From Angelobacter sp036502105 (GTDB taxonomy: Bacteria; Acidobacteriota; Terriglobia; Terriglobales; Acidobacteriaceae), in contig DASXZE010000321.1 of the NCBI GenBank assembly GCA_036502105.1, positions 1 to 25,064 of the forward strand: a stretch of DNA of 25,064 nucleotides, in the 5' to 3' direction. This document shows positions 22,561 to 25,064 of this stretch, piece by piece. The notes beneath the pieces are model-generated. The model was not told the origin of the DNA. It saw nothing but the letters and a program-made list of their open reading frames with translations, and ran no database searches. The translations under genes and the position numbers were made by a program. The first letter of the stretch is position 1; each line of letters begins with the position of its first letter.

Positions 22561-23742
22561 TTATTTGCCTCCCAGCAGCATTTTTGCAATGGTTTGCAGT
22601 TGCATATTCGATGTACCTTCATAGATCTTGCCGATTTTGGCGTCCCGGTAATACTTTTCCACCGGATATTCCTTGGTAAATCCGTTGCCGCCGTAAATCT
22701 CCACCGCCAGTGAGGCCACGCGCTCCGCCACCTGTGACGCAAACAGCTTGGTCATGGCCGCTTCTTTCACAAAATTCATCTTGGCGTCTTTCATGCGCGC
22801 CGCGTTATAGACCATCATCTTTACGGCTTCAATCTCCGTGGCCATCTGCGCCAGCTGAAACTGGACGCCCTGGAAGTCAGAAATACTTTTGCCGAATTGT
22901 TTGCGCTCCTGGGAATATTTGAGCGCGCTTTCCCATGCGCCGCGCGCCAGGCCAAGCATCTGCGCGCCAATGCCAATGCGGCCTTCATTCAGCGTTTCAA
23001 TGGCAATCTTGTAGCCTTTGCCAACTTCGCCCAGAACGTTTTCTTTGGGTACCTTGCAATCTTCCAGGATCAGCTCGCAGGTGCTGGAGGCGCGGATGCC
23101 CAGCTTGTCTTCTTTCTTGCCGACCGTGAATCCGGGAAAATCTTTTTCAATAATGAATGCCGTAATGCCCTTGTATCCTGCGGCCGGATCAAGCGTGGCA
23201 AATAAAATAAACACGCCAGCCTCTTTGCTGTTGGTGATCCATAGCTTGCGGCCGTTAATGACGTAGTCACTGCCCTTGAGCGTGGCACGCGTCTGCATGG
23301 CAAATGCATCCGAGCCAGACGAAGCCTCGCTCAACGCATACGCGCCCACGGTGTCACTGGCCATCTTGGGCAGAAAGCGGCGCTTCTGTTCTTCAGTGGT
23401 CCAGTGCATCAGCGCGTTATTGACCAGCGTGTTTTGCACGTCCACAATCACGCCGGCAGAAGGGTCGACGCGCGAAATTTCTTCCACGGCCAGGATCGCC
23501 TCAAAAAAACTTCCGCCCGCGCCGCCGTATTGTTCCGGCACTTCAATCCCCATGAGTCCGAGAGAAAAAAACTGGTCAATCAGCGCGCGCTCAAAGACGC
23601 CTTTTTCGTCCATCTCGCGGACCTTGGGACGCAGTGCCTGGTCGGCAAATTGGCGAATGTTATCGCGAAACAAATTTTCGTCGTCGGTAAGGGCGACCAG
23701 CGGTTGCGGCGGAGGTGCGGTCTGCATGGCGGTATTAGACAT
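22561..23742 (-). CDS. acyl-CoA dehydrogenase, short/branched-chain type
   Basis: 393 residues from ATG 23742 with AAGGAC about 9 bases upstream; the frame extends further upstream into repeat-like intergenic sequence and is rejected there. It has the three-part flavoprotein fold: N-terminal helices with GLMGIEVPEQYGGAGG (62-77), the FAD/substrate segment ALSEASSGSDA and WITNSKEAG (135-175), and a C-terminal helical bundle with RKQFGKSISDFQ and YGGNGFTKEYPVEKYYRDAK. The catalytic base is Glu375 in IYEGTSNMQ, the position used in short- and branched-chain enzymes. The VDVQNTLVNNAL segment recalls 2-methyl-branched acyl-CoA dehydrogenases. It oxidises acyl-CoA to enoyl-CoA, passing electrons to ETF. 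Divergent from a 3-hydroxyisobutyrate-dehydrogenase-like gene. Confidence 0.93.
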   Translation of the reverse strand: MSNTAMQTAPPPQPLVALTDDENLFRDNIRQFADQALRPKVREMDEKGVFERALIDQFFSLGLMGIEVPEQYGGAGGSFFEAILAVEEISRVDPSAGVIVDVQNTLVNNALMHWTTEEQKRRFLPKMASDTVGAYALSEASSGSDAFAMQTRATLKGSDYVINGRKLWITNSKEAGVFILFATLDPAAGYKGITAFIIEKDFPGFTVGKKEDKLGIRASSTCELILEDCKVPKENVLGEVGKGYKIAIETLNEGRIGIGAQMLGLARGAWESALKYSQERKQFGKSISDFQGVQFQLAQMATEIEAVKMMVYNAARMKDAKMNFVKEAAMTKLFASQVAERVASLAVEIYGGNGFTKEYPVEKYYRDAKIGKIYEGTSNMQLQTIAKMLLGGK

Positions 23743-23879
23743 TGCAAGAGTCCTTCTGGTGCTGATTGGGCGAACCCAAGATTTTATCACCCGGAAGCAG
23801 CATTCAGCGGCTCGTGCAAAGCAATCAGTACTCTTTAGTAGAGAGTTTGCATGGGTGAGCCAGCTCGGTGAAATTGCGT

Positions 23880-24000
23880 AACCGTAGTCTTTGTTTCCTG
23901 ATGCTTTAGATAATTGGTTCGTCTGGCGACCATCCGCCAATTGCCAATTGCTGACCACTGAGAGCTGCTTGCTGACTGCTCCTGAGCAAACCACTTGACG
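23880..24000. repeat. repeat-like intergenic segment between divergent genes
   Basis: The segment contains overlapping short reiterations: CCGCCAATTGCCAATTGCTG (23935-23954) with AATTG-type duplications, and the two related units GCTGACCACTGAGAGCT (23951-23967) and GCTGACTGCTCCTGAGC (23971-23987). Read on the minus strand it gives a low-complexity QLSVVSNWQLA-type translation, a pattern I associate with dispersed intergenic repeats rather than genes. No promoter was identified with confidence. Confidence 0.35.
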
Positions 24001-24022
24001 CACTCTACCTTTACCAATTTTA

Positions 24023-24904
24023 ATGCCAAGCATGCGTGTAGCCTTCTTAGGTCTTGGAATCATGGGACGGCCCATGGCCGCGAATCTGGTCAAAGCCGGT
24101 CACGAAGTCACCGTTTGGAACCGTACGCCCCGCGAAGTCGAAGGGGCCAAAACCGCAGCCACGCCCGCTGAAGCTGCCAAATATAAAGAAGCGGTCTGGG
24201 TCTGCGTCTCCGATACAAAAGCTGTGCAGTCCGTCTTGTTTGGCCCCGGAGGCGCTATTGAAGGCCTTTCCAGCGGCACGGTAGTCGTCGACTCCAGCAC
24301 CATCTCGCCTTCCGCCAGCCTGCTCTTCATGGAAAACCTGCAGGAAAAAGGCTGCGAATTTCTTGACGCTCCCGTGACCGGATCAAAGATTGCCGCCGAA
24401 AGCGGCCAGCTGATCTTTATGATCGGCGGCCAGGCGCACAACATTGAACGCGTTGAACCGCTGCTGCGCGCGCTGGCGAAAAAGGTCATCCACATGGGTG
24501 ACAACGGCAAAGGGCTCTCCGCCAAGCTGGCCCAGAACATGAACATCGTCTTTATCTATGAAGGCCTGTGCGAAAGCCTTACGCTGGCCAAAAAGCTCGG
24601 TGTGCCGGTAGAGAAGATGTTTGAGCTGATTGAATCGTCCATGATCAAATCCGGCGTGGCCGAATACAAAAAGCCGTTCATTCTCAACCAGGATTACACG
24701 CCTAACTTTCCGCTCAAGCTCATGCACAAAGACATGCACCTGATGATGGACGCAGCCAAGGAAAACGGCGTGGAACTGCCCGGCCTCACCAAGATCGACG
24801 AAATCTACGAAGAAGCCACCAAAGACGGCCATGGCGATCTGGACTACGCAGCGACGATTATGCTGCTGGAAGAGCGTGCCGGGCTAAGAGTGAAAGGGAA
24901 GTAA
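24023..24904 (+). CDS. beta-hydroxyacid dehydrogenase, 3-hydroxyisobutyrate dehydrogenase/GLYR1-like
   Basis: 293 residues. A Rossmann fold begins with the dinucleotide motif GLGIMGRPMAANL (Gly10, Gly12, Gly15) and VWNRTP (31-36; the Asn-Arg pair suggests possible NADP use). The substrate signature DAPVTGSKIAAESGQL (115-130), the catalytic Lys168 in GKGLSAKLAQNMN and the cofactor segment FPLKLMHKDMHLMMDAAKE complete the family pattern. It oxidises 3-hydroxy acids such as 3-hydroxyisobutyrate or reduces small semialdehydes. Beside a branched-chain acyl-CoA dehydrogenase, valine catabolism is a reasonable inference. ATG 24023 and ATG 24032 are both possible starts. Neither has a Shine-Dalgarno, so the message may be leaderless or weakly initiated. 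Confidence 0.92.
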   Translation: MPSMRVAFLGLGIMGRPMAANLVKAGHEVTVWNRTPREVEGAKTAATPAEAAKYKEAVWVCVSDTKAVQSVLFGPGGAIEGLSSGTVVVDSSTISPSASLLFMENLQEKGCEFLDAPVTGSKIAAESGQLIFMIGGQAHNIERVEPLLRALAKKVIHMGDNGKGLSAKLAQNMNIVFIYEGLCESLTLAKKLGVPVEKMFELIESSMIKSGVAEYKKPFILNQDYTPNFPLKLMHKDMHLMMDAAKENGVELPGLTKIDEIYEEATKDGHGDLDYAATIMLLEERAGLRVKGK

Positions 24905-24979
24905 GCTAGTTGTTACTGATCTAACAGGGCAATCAGAGATTGCGCTCGAGTGATCTGCTGGAGTGCCTGGAGAGTTTCT

Positions 24980-25064
24980 ATGGCAAAAGCACCGCTGATT
25001 TTTACTTATTACATAGCCGCACCTGCGGAGAAGGTCTGGGATGGCTTCGTTTCCAAAGAGGCGA
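24980..25064 (+). CDS. SRPBCC/AHSA1-like domain protein, N-terminal fragment
   Basis: The first 28 codons are followed by the window end. MAKAPLIFTYYIAAPAEKVW is the usual opening strand and first helix of START-like (SRPBCC, AHSA1) proteins, with the characteristic I-x-A-P-x-E-x-V-W pattern, then DGFVSKEA. GGAGAG at 24969-24974 is the Shine-Dalgarno. The gene follows the dehydrogenase by 75 bp on the same strand. Such small proteins bind hydrophobic ligands; nothing more can be said from the fragment. Confidence 0.7.
   Translation, partial: MAKAPLIFTYYIAAPAEKVWDGFVSKEA

Noticed and set aside
23743..24093. N-terminal extension of the acyl-CoA dehydrogenase
   Set aside because: It runs through repeat-like intergenic DNA and into the divergent gene; ATG 23742 has a good ribosome site and the family length.

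Overview
The window reads as a chromosomal segment of an Acidobacteriota bacterium, probably Terriglobia/Koribacter-like. The basis is indirect: two FtsX/MacB-type orphan permeases of the kind multiplied in that phylum (one behind a PadR repressor), moderately high GC, many GTG/TTG starts, and an acidobacterial style of ECF sigma and TPR-CHAT genes. No tRNA, rRNA, CRISPR array or intact insertion sequence was seen.

Layout. (1) 1-877, minus: padR followed by the 5' part of an orphan permease gene that runs off the window; padR has a good promoter overlapped by a perfect inverted repeat. (2) 878-1875: about 1 kb without a convincing gene, holding an ORF remnant and a consensus promoter followed by about 430 nt of structured, non-coding-looking sequence. 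(3) 1876-4374: a second orphan permease, convergent with a secreted lipoprotein gene (4387-5223, minus). (4) 5633-11128: a tightly packed oligopeptide/dipeptide ABC importer operon (fused double ATPase, two permeases, solute-binding protein). (5) 11143-16800, same strand and only 14 bp further on: ECF sigma factor, TPR-CHAT protease, a zinc-finger anti-sigma-like protein with a beta-sandwich-like C-terminal region, and a secreted subtilase. After a strong terminator there is a second, paralogous subtilase (17224-18570). (6) 18640-20325, minus: a secreted M28 aminopeptidase. (7) 20483-22370: a small basic protein and a 525-residue unknown helical protein, convergent. (8) 22561-24904: divergent acyl-CoA dehydrogenase and 3-hydroxyisobutyrate-dehydrogenase-like genes. 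(9) Start of an SRPBCC/AHSA1-like gene.

The most interesting part is 11.1-18.6 kb. A sigma factor, a caspase-like TPR-CHAT protease and an anti-sigma-like protein are encoded together with two secreted subtilases. The subtilases carry exact copies of the octapeptide QSSTSILD (four in one, three in the other). The copies use different synonymous codons and sit at corresponding places: one near the prodomain/catalytic boundary, the rest as an 8-residue-period array just before the catalytic His. I infer a proteolysis-controlled sigma switch, analogous in parts only to the sigma factor/TPR-CHAT arrangement of type III-E CRISPR loci, here without any Cas gene. The neighbouring peptide importer and secreted M28 aminopeptidase suggest a link to extracellular proteolysis and peptide uptake or sensing. 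That link is inference.
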